DNA of 12,272 nt, from positions 1 to 12,272 of the forward strand of contig CALFNW010000115.1 in NCBI GenBank assembly GCA_937902275.1, in the 5' to 3' direction. Below the pieces are notes generated by a model, which saw nothing but the letters and a program-made list of their open reading frames with translations, had not been told where the DNA came from and ran no database searches. The position numbers and the translations under genes are program-made. Position 1 is the first letter of the stretch, and each line of letters opens with the position of its first letter. Below are positions 7,150 through 12,272 of the stretch, in pieces. Source of the DNA: UBA4717 sp002404395 (GTDB lineage: Bacteria; Bacillota; Clostridia; Oscillospirales; CAG-272).

Positions 7150-8202
7150 TCAAAACGGTTTGCCGACTTCTTTCAAATAGTCATTCCAATCTTTAACCTT
7201 GGATTTCATAAGCGGAAAAATAATTGTATCAGCTGCTATTTTGTTTGAAAACAGTTGCGGACATTCTTTGTAGATAAACTCGCCAGCAGCTTGGTAGCCT
7301 ACAAGGTCATTGTCATAGCAAAAATGAACATTCGTAATGCTTTTGTATTTCTCTAATATCTTGACAAGGTATTTTCTCGAAACACCGTTTGTTGAAATAA
7401 AACAAGCAGAATCAGACTTTTCCATTTCTCCTTGGCAAATTAAAGAAAGATAAGACATTAAATCTATCACACTTTCAAACACAAAAACTTCTTTATAGTT
7501 ATCTATCAGTTTACTGCCGAAAAAGAACCCCGTGTGGTGATGATTTTCATCAACATAGTTTTGCTTAAACGGAATGTTCGGATTTGTGCCTTTCTTAGTG
7601 ATTGCAACAACCTTTTCATTTTCGTAAGTCAGAAAGCACAGATTGTAATTTACATCCATAGCGATATAGTTTTGCTTTATAAAATGCGAAACAATATCGC
7701 GTTCAATTTTGCGTGTATTACAAAGGTAAGCGTAGGCACGTTTTAATGCTTCGCTTTTGATTGTCTGGCTTTCGGATGCAAGCAGGTTTGCTTTTTCGTT
7801 ATAATTGAATTGCTGTTTATCATTTGAAGTATCGTTTTCGAGAAGATATTGTTTCTTCTTTTCTTGCAGTACGGAAGCAATATCTGCATTCGCAACTTTT
7901 GCAAGACAGTATTCACATACGTAATATGATTGCGGAAAGGACAGGTTATAGTACGTTATAAGCGTGTTGATTGCGTTTGTTGCAACACCGTTATAATGGT
8001 TATATACCATATCATTGTAAATAACCGCGTGTGCATCTTCTTTCAGAACGAGTTGCCCGTTTACGAAGTCAATCGAATCGGAATCCCAGAAACAAAGCAA
8101 TTTTTGAACATTGACTTGGTTTGCTTTCTCTGCCATGCTTTTTGTAATGTGCCTTTTCTTAAACTTGTTATTGATAACCGTCTCTTTGAATGAATCATTC
8201 AT
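7150..8202 (-). CDS. DUF3991/TOPRIM domain protein, primase-like
   Basis: This 350-aa protein resembles mobile-element proteins that pair a DUF3991 region with a TOPRIM-like nucleotidyl-transfer domain. Residues about 20-120 match the N-terminal part, with CEYCLAKV (96-103). Residues about 145-225 form a DUF3991-like middle region. Residues about 235-345 show TOPRIM features: EVFVFESVIDLMSYLSL (238-254) with the acidic residue E243, CYDNDLVGYQAA (295-306) with the D297/D299 pair, and KDWNDYL (337-343). TOPRIM domains in primases and topoisomerases bind metal ions for phosphoryl transfer, so a role in priming or processing transferred or replicating element DNA is likely but not proven. Only two Cys are close together, so no full zinc ribbon is seen. 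An AAAGGAGA site precedes the ATG. It is separated from its upstream neighbour by a strong terminator and has a structured leader, so it is probably its own unit. The gene is clearly AT-rich compared with the GH95 region. Confidence 0.85.
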   Translation of the reverse strand: MNDSFKETVINNKFKKRHITKSMAEKANQVNVQKLLCFWDSDSIDFVNGQLVLKEDAHAVIYNDMVYNHYNGVATNAINTLITYYNLSFPQSYYVCEYCLAKVANADIASVLQEKKKQYLLENDTSNDKQQFNYNEKANLLASESQTIKSEALKRAYAYLCNTRKIERDIVSHFIKQNYIAMDVNYNLCFLTYENEKVVAITKKGTNPNIPFKQNYVDENHHHTGFFFGSKLIDNYKEVFVFESVIDLMSYLSLICQGEMEKSDSACFISTNGVSRKYLVKILEKYKSITNVHFCYDNDLVGYQAAGEFIYKECPQLFSNKIAADTIIFPLMKSKVKDWNDYLKEVGKPF

Positions 8203-8246
8203 TATAAATGTTCTCCTTTACGTTTTATTTTTTCAGTTCCAATCTA

Positions 8247-8285
8247 AGACGTGATAAACGTCTGCCGAACGATTAAGTTCGTTCG
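8247..8285 (-). promoter_or_regulatory. two adjacent inverted repeats in the leader of the DUF3991/TOPRIM gene
   Basis: CGAACGA and TCGTTCG pair across 6 bases (8266-8285), and AGACGT and ACGTCT pair across 5 bases (8247-8263). The two dyads are 2 bases apart and 45-83 bases upstream of the ATG. A TAATAT box (8288-8293) with a TTGAAA 15 bp further upstream could be a weak promoter just before them. They could be repressor operators or RNA hairpins controlling translation. Neither has a T run, so they are not terminators. Confidence 0.4.
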
Positions 8286-8362
8286 TAATATTAAGGTACG
8301 CTGAAAATTTTCAAAAAACAACAGAAAAGTGTTCGAGGAAACGAAAAGATAGTTTGACAAAC

Positions 8363-8387
8363 AAAAAAGCCAGACTTAACGTCTGGC
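8363..8387 (-). terminator. terminator of the SpoVG-like gene
   Basis: On the minus strand a perfect 7-bp stem (8369-8375 with 8381-8387) and a 5-base loop is followed by T6 (8363-8368). It starts 10 bases beyond the stop codon at 8398. Confidence 0.85.
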
Positions 8388-8397
8388 AAAAAACAAA

Positions 8398-8673
8398 TTA
8401 TCGGACGGCTTCATACATTTCAAGTGCCGCATTTAAAGCTTTATCCTGCAAAGAGGATGATAACTTTACAAGCGGGAAGTATGCCGTTTTCTTTGTTTTG
8501 CTTGAAGTATATTCGTTTGACGGCATAAACAAAGAGTACTTATCGTACTTATCACTGTAAATCAAACGGCAGTTTTGGATTTCGATTACATCGTTTATCA
8601 CAAGTGTAAATGTCGCTACCATGATTTTGTGGTCTAACTTTTTGAGATTTTTTACTTCAAAATAATATTGCAT
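8398..8673 (-). CDS. SpoVG-like protein
   Basis: This 91-aa protein resembles the SpoVG fold, a small site-specific DNA-binding protein that tunes expression in many Bacillota. The chromosomal family has an N-terminal beta strand, a stretch in which a variable-domain strand is followed by a I-x-x-x-x-L-I segment, a conserved PS in a [F/I]MPS motif, and a C-terminal helix ending in Y-E. Here IMVATFTLVINDVIEIQNCRLI (from residue 17), SLFMPSNEY (47-55) and the final helix DKALNAALEMYEAVR fit that order. Similar proteins occur in integrative elements, where the role is unknown. GGAG lies 7 bases before the ATG. Possible promoters are TATACA (8712-8717) with TTTTCA 17 bp upstream, or a TATAAT at 8700-8705 without a clear -35. 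It is a single-gene unit bounded by two terminators. The similarity is by pattern only. Confidence 0.7.
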   Translation of the reverse strand: MQYYFEVKNLKKLDHKIMVATFTLVINDVIEIQNCRLIYSDKYDKYSLFMPSNEYTSSKTKKTAYFPLVKLSSSLQDKALNAALEMYEAVR

Positions 8674-8764
8674 ATTAAAATGCTCCTTTCTGATTTGATA
8701 TTATATTCTACTGTATATCATTGCGCTTTATAAATGAAAAGTGTTTTAGCAACACGTTTTGAAC

Positions 8765-8797
8765 AAAAAAGGACTGAGGAAAATCCTCAGTCCTTTT
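8765..8797 (-). terminator. terminator of the small basic coiled-coil gene
   Basis: A perfect 10-bp stem (8771-8780 with 8784-8793) and a 3-base loop is followed on the minus strand by T6 (8765-8770). A T4 run on the plus strand means it may also work in the other direction. It lies 21 bases after the stop codon at 8814. Confidence 0.87.
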
Positions 8798-8813
8798 GCA
8801 ATCACACGGTTAT

Positions 8814-9050
8814 TTACTTTTCTTCTTTATATCCGAGTTTCTTTGCGATTTCTTCCATCGTCATTCCCTGCGCCTTTGCGTAGTCAAAAATCTTTTTTGT
8901 AGTCAATCTTGTCTTACGCACTTTCGGATTCAATGCTGCCGCTTTCTTTTTCTGCAAAGCGGAAATACATTCGTTGTGATATTGAATCTTTTTGTCGATT
9001 TCCGCAACAATTTCTTCAGTTGAACGGCGCACACGTTTCTTTTCTTCCAT
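8814..9050 (-). CDS. small basic coiled-coil protein, unknown function
   Basis: The 78-aa product is highly charged. It opens with EEKKRVRRST and a likely coiled coil at about 11-36 (EEIVAEIDKKIQYHNECIS...LQKKK). Next comes a basic stretch, NPKVRKTRLTTKK (41-53). The C-terminal part, IFDYAKAQGMTMEEIAKKLG (54-73), reads like a short helix-turn-helix. Similar small proteins are frequent in Clostridia integrative elements and are usually left hypothetical. A DNA-binding accessory role is a guess from charge and shape. AAGGAGA lies 7 bases before the ATG. It has its own strong promoter (9095-9123) and terminator. Confidence 0.75.
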   Translation of the reverse strand: MEEKKRVRRSTEEIVAEIDKKIQYHNECISALQKKKAAALNPKVRKTRLTTKKIFDYAKAQGMTMEEIAKKLGYKEEK

Positions 9051-9094
9051 AGCAAAGTCTCCTTATATAATGTAATGATTGGTTTAACATCTAT

Positions 9095-9123
9095 AGTATA
9101 ATACCGAATCGCGCAAATTGCAA
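9095..9123 (-). promoter_or_regulatory. sigma-A promoter of the small basic coiled-coil gene
   Basis: On the minus strand TTGCAA (9118-9123) and TATACT (9095-9100) are exactly 17 bp apart. The start would be near 9088, 38 bases before the ATG at 9050. The same TTGCAA-17 bp arrangement is seen at the outward promoter near 5962. Confidence 0.7.
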
Positions 9124-9133
9124 TAGGAATAAT

Positions 9134-9168
9134 AAAAGATGCAGAATATTTTTCATTCCGCATCTTTT
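9134..9168 (-). terminator. hairpin terminator at the end of the split small gene
   Basis: AAAAGATGC (9134-9142) pairs with GCATCTTTT (9160-9168), and GAAT (9144-9147) pairs with ATTC (9155-9158) across one mismatch. On the minus strand T4 and ATTATT follow. The hairpin overlaps the last codons of the open stretch that ends at 9153, so coding and stop signal share sequence. Confidence 0.5.
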
Positions 9169-9266
9169 GTCCATTTGATTTCCTGCCATTTAATTTCCTG
9201 CCACTTGCATTTGTTTAAATAGTATGACTGATTCAAGCAATCTATACAAGAGTAAGAGGTTAAAGC
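9153..9266 (-). pseudogene. Cys- and Trp-rich continuation of the 42-codon gene beyond an in-frame TAA
   Basis: After the TAA at 9267-9269 the same frame stays open for 37 codons to a TGA at 9153-9155. It reads ALTSYSCIDCLNQSYY, then LNKCKWQEIK, then WQEIKWTKDAE. Two Cys in C-x-x-C spacing and a third Cys ten residues on look like part of a small metal-binding module, and the WQEIK unit is duplicated. It has no start codon or ribosome site of its own in frame. The best reading is the lost C-terminal half of an 80-residue protein cut by a nonsense mutation. Stop-codon readthrough, a sequencing error, or chance are alternatives. Confidence 0.4.
9171..9207. repeat. 15-bp tandem repeat, 2.5 copies
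   Basis: The unit CCATTT(G/A)ATTTCCTG occurs twice in tandem from 9171 to 9200, followed by a partial copy CCACTTG. On the minus strand it encodes the duplicated WQEIK peptide, so it is best explained as a recent in-frame duplication, not as an iteron array. Confidence 0.7.
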
Positions 9267-9395
9267 TTAGAATTGCGGACTGTCTATGCTTCCGTACTCC
9301 GATTCCATAAGTTCGACCCATCTTATAAAGTCTGCCGCGGCGTTTTCCTTACCGACTTCATTAAGAAAGTCGAGTTCTTCTTTTGCAAGGTTCAT
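9267..9395 (-). CDS. small acidic protein of 42 aa, probably the truncated front of a larger gene
   Basis: MNLAKEELDFLNEVGKENAA opens a 42-residue acidic, helical product that ends ...YGSIDSPQF. GAGG lies 8 bases before the ATG, and a TATAAT box (within 9419-9427) stands about 30 bases further upstream, inside a dyad. The frame goes on past the TAA for another 37 codons, so this may be the front part of a broken 80-residue gene. No family is recognised. It follows the 121-aa gene on the same strand after 73 bases. Confidence 0.55.
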   Translation of the reverse strand: MNLAKEELDFLNEVGKENAAADFIRWVELMESEYGSIDSPQF

Positions 9396-9411
9396 AAACA
9401 AGTCCTCTTTT

Positions 9412-9434
9412 CTAAGATTTATATTATATCTTAG
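9412..9434 (-). promoter_or_regulatory. operator-like dyad over the -10 box
   Basis: CTAAGAT (9412-9418) and ATCTTAG (9428-9434) form a perfect 7-bp inverted repeat with a 9-base AT centre that contains a minus-strand TATAAT. A dyad wrapped around a -10 box is a typical repressor site. No good -35 was found (TTAAGT at 16 bp is the best). Confidence 0.4.
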
Positions 9435-9468
9435 TAATTGTGAGACTTAATTATCAGCAAAAAGTGTT

Positions 9469-9834
9469 TTACCCCGCTTGACTTTGCATCCACAACAAAT
9501 CAAAACTTTCCGTAAAGCAGAGCATGGAAAGTTCTTTTGTGTTGTCTTGCCCTGTCGCTTTTGATAATAATACTTTTAATTCGTAATACTTTTCTTGATA
9601 GAGCAAAGTTCGCGGACTGAAATCTTCAAGAATAAACATTGCGCATAATTTACGATGCACTTCTTCCGATAGTTCTTTCAACTTATCTGCGTTCTCTTTA
9701 CAATAAGTTTCATTCATACTGCAATCAATGATAAAATCATCTATTGCATTAAAATACTCAATATCCGATTTTGTGGGGCAATAATTATTATACAAGTATT
9801 TATCAACTCTGTCGAGTTCTTCATGTGTCAGCAT
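9469..9834 (-). CDS. hypothetical acidic helical protein, 121 aa
   Basis: I do not recognise this family. The product starts MLTHEELDRVDKYLYNNY and appears all-helical and acidic. It has scattered Cys (residues 19, 38, 45 and later) without a metal-site spacing, and no signal peptide or membrane segment. The frame is open to 9972, but the ATG at 9834 has GGAGG 8 bases upstream, and longer versions would run into the end of tnpB. No convincing promoter stands in the 106 bases between tnpB and this gene. It may depend on readthrough from tnpB, or its original promoter may have been displaced when the insertion sequence landed. It is AT-rich like the other small genes. Confidence 0.72.
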   Translation of the reverse strand: MLTHEELDRVDKYLYNNYCPTKSDIEYFNAIDDFIIDCSMNETYCKENADKLKELSEEVHRKLCAMFILEDFSPRTLLYQEKYYELKVLLSKATGQDNTKELSMLCFTESFDLLWMQSQAG

Positions 9835-9866
9835 TGTTTTTCCCTCCTTAATTATATATATAATAA

Positions 9867-9901
9867 AAGCAGCTGCTTCTCGGAGAAATCCAAAAAGCAG
9901 C
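9867..9901 (-). other. hairpin downstream of tnpB, candidate right-end structure or omega-RNA part
   Basis: AAGCAGCTGCTT (9867-9878) is a perfect 12-bp palindrome, and GCTGCTT (9872-9878) also pairs with AAGCAGC (9895-9901) around a 16-base interior containing GGATTTCTCC. It lies 40-75 bases after the tnpB stop, where IS200/IS605 right-end hairpins and the 3' part of the guide RNA are found. On the minus strand TGCTTTTATT follows, so a plain terminator is the alternative. Confidence 0.4.
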
Positions 9902-9940
9902 ATATATTCTTTTCGAAGCTGTGTGTGCTTTGCAGGGTTC

Positions 9941-11173
9941 TCAAAAAACGGATACCCTGTCTGGTGACACAAGACCTCTACCGTGTTGTTTCCGAAGCTT
10001 GGGAATGTTCACGCTGCCTTTCCGTAGAATATTTATCGCGGCGTTTTCGTCTGCGTTGACCTTAATCCCGTCTCCTGTCAGGTACAACCCGCGCTTGACG
10101 CGCTTTCCGCTGAATTGCTGCGCTGTCCGTGTGACGTGCTCTGGCATCGTGTCACTGTCGAGCGCGGATGCGAGAGACGTGTAAGTCTCATCTATCAGCA
10201 CAAAATGAATCCCGTGCCGCTGGCACTGATGCTGCAAGCTGTTCTTAAAACGGGCATACGGGAAAAGCGAGAACAGCTGGCTGTTTATCCCGAGACTTTT
10301 TTGCCCTTGGAAATGTTCGCCCCATCCGAGACACACTTTGCCGATTTTGTTTTCTATGCAATATTTAATAATGTAGACAGACGCTTTCCCGACAAAGGCG
10401 TTCAGGCGGTTGTATGTCTTTTGCCGTAAGCTGGCGATACGTTTTGTGTCGTAGCTGCCGCCGAGGTGTCGGAGCTTGGCAAGGTACTTGCAGTAGCCTT
10501 GCAGCAGAGACTTCAACCGTCTGCCGTCGATTATGAAGCAGTCCAGCGTTTCGGAGTTGACTACCGTCGCAAAGTTCACCATGCCGAGGTCGATTCCGAC
10601 TGCTTTATCATAATCGAGGTCGTGCGTGTAAGTATTCAATGGATATTGTATCGTCAGCTCCCAATGGCTCTCACGATGCATCGGGCGGATAAACGCGGAA
10701 CGGATATCCTTGTCTCGGTAACATTCTGGAAGTCCGAATCGTAACTCAGGCGTTTCTTTGGTCTTCGGGAAGCAGATACAGCCGTCGCGTATCATCACTC
10801 GAAGCTGCTCGATGGGGCGCAATTCTTTTTTGAGCTTTGGCGGGTAGAATTTGTCCAGACTTTTGGCTTTCAGCACTCTGTCGTCTTTGTTCAGCGCGTA
10901 TATATCCGTAGATATGTATTTTCGGAAATCGGCAATCGCTGTTACAAGGACAGAATAGTAGAATCCCGTAATCGTTTGATACTCGCGGCTGCCTTGCACA
11001 GCTTGTTTCAAGCCCGCATAGTCGAGTATCTGGTTTGTCGCTTCATAGTGGCGGCATATCTCAGCCGTACAGAGGTTATATAAGTCGCGGCTAAGCTCAG
11101 ACAGTCGGTGTAAATGCCGCTTATCCTCTGCGGTGAGCTGTTTGAGTTCAATTTTGCTGCTGCCGTAAAGCAT
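9941..11173 (-). CDS. tnpB: TnpB, RNA-guided RuvC nuclease (OrfB family), variant active site
   Basis: This 410-aa protein is of the TnpB/OrfB family, ancestors of Cas12 that cut DNA under guidance of an omega RNA from the element end. The N-terminal helical part contains LSELSRDLYNLC (24-35). RuvC-I is KAVGIDLGMVNFATV (190-204) with D195. RuvC-III is KVNADENAAINILRKG (371-386) with D375. At the usual RuvC-II strand (KVCLGWGEHF, 279-288) the expected glutamate position reads G283; a glutamate is instead available in IDETYTS (E329). FSGKRVKRGLY (354-364) replaces the region where many TnpBs have a CxxC...CxxC zinc ribbon. This pattern matches a known TnpB branch with a relocated glutamate, so it may well be active. 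GGAGG lies 8 bases before the ATG, and a hairpin sits just upstream. Length is normal and no frameshift is seen. Confidence 0.93.
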   Translation of the reverse strand: MLYGSSKIELKQLTAEDKRHLHRLSELSRDLYNLCTAEICRHYEATNQILDYAGLKQAVQGSREYQTITGFYYSVLVTAIADFRKYISTDIYALNKDDRVLKAKSLDKFYPPKLKKELRPIEQLRVMIRDGCICFPKTKETPELRFGLPECYRDKDIRSAFIRPMHRESHWELTIQYPLNTYTHDLDYDKAVGIDLGMVNFATVVNSETLDCFIIDGRRLKSLLQGYCKYLAKLRHLGGSYDTKRIASLRQKTYNRLNAFVGKASVYIIKYCIENKIGKVCLGWGEHFQGQKSLGINSQLFSLFPYARFKNSLQHQCQRHGIHFVLIDETYTSLASALDSDTMPEHVTRTAQQFSGKRVKRGLYLTGDGIKVNADENAAINILRKGSVNIPKLRKQHGRGLVSPDRVSVF

Positions 11174-11191
11174 TGAAAAATCCTCCTTTCG

Positions 11192-11215
11192 TTCGTATTT
11201 AATAGATGATACGAA
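11192..11215 (-). promoter_or_regulatory. hairpin in the tnpB leader
   Basis: TTCGTAT (11192-11198) and ATACGAA (11209-11215) pair around a 10-base loop, a few bases upstream of the tnpB GGAGG. It could be the left-end hairpin recognised by a TnpA acting in trans, or a structure that limits tnpB translation. It is not a terminator, as the T run precedes it on the minus strand. Confidence 0.35.
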
Positions 11216-11254
11216 AAAAAGAGGTCGAAATATTCAAAAAAGGGGTTCTAGCAC

Positions 11255-11283
11255 TTGTCTGAATCGAAAAAATATGTTATACT
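11255..11283 (+). promoter_or_regulatory. sigma-A promoter of the SLH protein gene
   Basis: TTGTCT (11255-11260) and TATACT (11278-11283) are 17 bp apart with TG one base before the -10 box. The start would be near 11290, giving a leader of about 35 bases to the ATG at 11325. The promoter lies between tnpB and this gene and fires away from tnpB. Confidence 0.75.
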
Positions 11284-11324
11284 ATTATCAAATGTTGTAA
11301 ATGCGAATGCGGGAGGATATACAT

Positions 11325-12272
11325 ATGAAGAAGAATTTAACAGTTATCGCACTGAGCGGCGCATTGACGCTGGCTCTTTTAACTCCTGCCTTTGCCGCAG
11401 CAAACACGCTCTCTTTCTCTGACGTTCCCGAGAACCATTGGGCGTATGCTGCCATTACCGATATGACCGAAAAGGAAATGTTCAAGGGTACTACCCCTGC
11501 GGTCGATGGGGTAGGCACATTCTCGCCAGACGACGATATGAGCCGCGCCGCGTTCATTACGGTTATCGTGCGCTATCTCTATCCCGATGAAATCAAGCCC
11601 GTTGCCGCTGGTCAGAAGTGGTACGAGCCTTATACTGCCGTTGCACGTGTTCATGGTATTATCCGTGACGGAGAGCTTTCCGATATGGACGGGGCTATGC
11701 TCCGTCAGGAAATGGCTACCGTTCTTGTTCGTGCTGCCGATTTGCAGCAAAAAGAGGTCGGTGAGCTGGTAGACACGTCCGAAATCGCGGACTACGATAC
11801 AATAGAAAACACTTACAAACAGGACGTTCGTAAGTGTTTTAGCTACGGTATGATTAAAGGTATCGACAGCAAGGGCACGTTCGCCCCGCTCGGCAAAATG
11901 AACCGCGCGCAAGCGGCTACGGTCGTTTATCGGTTGATGGGGGTCGGTCTTTCCGATGCTTCCAATGGCAAGCCTGAGGAGTCTAATAAGCCCGAGACCA
12001 AGCCTGAAGAGACTACCAAACCCGAAACAAAACCCGAAACAAAACCCGAAACAAAACCCGAAACTAAGCCTGAGGAAAAGCCTGAACATCAGCATAAGTT
12101 CAGCAGTAAGGTCATTGCACCTACTACCACTTCTCAGGGATATACCGAATATACTTGTGAGTGCGGTTATTCCTATAAGGACAACTACACTGATAAGTTA
12201 GTCGAAAAGCCTGAGACTGGTTGGACTAATACTGGTGGTGAAGCTAGCGGTTCCGATAATGTCACTGTTACT
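11325..12272 (+). CDS. secreted SLH-domain surface protein (5' part; continues beyond the window)
   Basis: The frame is open from the ATG to the window edge (316 codons, no stop). GGAGG lies 8 bases before the ATG. Residues 1-24 are a signal peptide (cleavage near AFA-A). Three S-layer homology repeats follow: about 31-84 (FSDVPENHWAYAAI, then FSPDDDMSRAAF), about 97-140 (KWYEPYTAVARVHGII, LRQEMATVLVRA) and about 150-205 (TYKQDVRKCFSYGMIKGI, FAPLGKMNRAQAATVVYRLMG). SLH domains bind pyruvylated cell-wall polymers, so the protein is held on the cell surface. A PET(K) linker (about 216-255) leads to a module HQHKFSSKVIAPTTT...YTCECGYSYKDNY (256-288), a pattern seen in Clostridia surface proteins with a CxCG element. 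The functional C-terminal part is outside the window, so enzyme, adhesin or structural role cannot be told. Whether it is element cargo or chromosomal is open. Confidence 0.92.
   Translation, partial: MKKNLTVIALSGALTLALLTPAFAAANTLSFSDVPENHWAYAAITDMTEKEMFKGTTPAVDGVGTFSPDDDMSRAAFITVIVRYLYPDEIKPVAAGQKWYEPYTAVARVHGIIRDGELSDMDGAMLRQEMATVLVRAADLQQKEVGELVDTSEIADYDTIENTYKQDVRKCFSYGMIKGIDSKGTFAPLGKMNRAQAATVVYRLMGVGLSDASNGKPEESNKPETKPEETTKPETKPETKPETKPETKPEEKPEHQHKFSSKVIAPTTTSQGYTEYTCECGYSYKDNYTDKLVEKPETGWTNTGGEASGSDNVTVT
12021..12068 (+). repeat. 12-bp tandem repeat encoding PETK
   Basis: CCCGAAACAAAA occurs three times in exact tandem (12021-12056), followed by a variant CCCGAAACTAAG (12057-12068). 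It encodes four PETK units in the surface-protein linker. Identity at the DNA level implies recent expansion, and copy-number change would stay in frame. Confidence 0.85.

Larger units (their letters stand above)
9867..11215 (-). mobile_element. IS200/IS605-superfamily element with tnpB only (IS1341-type)
   Basis: A complete tnpB with hairpins on both sides and no tnpA indicates a non-autonomous IS1341-type element. The ends given are the outer hairpins and are not exact. IS200/IS605 elements have no terminal inverted repeats and make no target duplication, so the borders cannot be set without an empty-site comparison. Confidence 0.5.
5778..12272. mobile_element. left end of an integrated element (ICE, IME or prophage-like) at tRNA-Thr
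   Basis: The left boundary is the tRNA fragment. Inside are arm-site-like repeats, an ArdC-like protein and a DUF3991/TOPRIM protein, all common in conjugative and mobilizable elements, then several small unknown genes and a TnpB insertion. No integrase, relaxase, coupling ATPase or T4SS gene is in view, so the class cannot be decided. The right end is not seen: it may lie beyond 12272, and the SLH gene may be cargo or chromosome. Confidence 0.5.

Noticed and set aside
9171..9207. Tandem repeats as iterons or a CRISPR array
   Set aside because: Only 2.5 copies of a 15-bp unit without spacers, and in frame they encode repeated WQEIK, so an in-frame duplication explains them.
10115..10744. Two plus-strand open frames (104 and 92 codons) within tnpB
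   Set aside because: They lie opposite the RuvC-coding part of tnpB, whose motifs are clear, and have no ribosome sites.
11379..12095. Minus-strand open frame of 238 codons with an FGFC repeat
   Set aside because: It is the reverse of the PETK linker and SLH repeats; the low-complexity peptide is a by-product of the 12-bp repeats.

Overview
The window reads as a chromosome segment of an anaerobic Clostridia-type Bacillota. The support is GGAGG ribosome sites, sigma-A promoters, a copper-amine-oxidase-like stalk domain, a SpoVG-like protein, S-layer homology (SLH) repeats, and GH95 and DUF6056 proteins typical of gut Clostridia. No species can be named from the sequence.

Positions 1-5777 look like resident chromosome. 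A strong promoter drives a secreted foldase-like protein (stalk domains plus a parvulin-type prolyl isomerase) that ends in a near-perfect terminator. On the opposite strand are a cytoplasmic GH95 alpha-L-fucosidase and, downstream of it, a polytopic DUF6056 membrane protein.

The key boundary is at 5778-5834. This is the 3' 57 nt of a tRNA-Thr(CGU) gene on the minus strand, still followed by its own terminator but lacking the acceptor 5' strand and most of the D arm. This is the usual scar of a mobile element that integrated into a tRNA gene and restored it at the far end. Host DNA is therefore to the left and element DNA to the right. The first 100 bases of the element hold short ACCGAAA repeats, as expected of integrase or excisionase arm sites, and a very good promoter pointing outward across the att site.

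From 6067 to 9834 there is a leftward set of small plasmid/ICE-type genes, separated by several terminators: an ArdC-like antirestriction protein, a DUF3991/TOPRIM primase-like protein, a SpoVG-like protein, a small basic coiled-coil protein, a 42-codon gene whose frame continues past a TAA stop into a Cys-rich tail, and a 121-aa unknown. Much of 7000-9900 is visibly more AT-rich than the left part.

At 9941-11173 is a lone TnpB of the IS200/IS605 superfamily, without tnpA. It appears to lack the zinc ribbon and to have its RuvC-II glutamate at an alternative place. Divergent from it, with its own promoter, is the start of a secreted SLH protein with a PETK repeat linker; it runs off the right edge. 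No integrase, relaxase or conjugation gene is in view, so the element type and its right end remain open.
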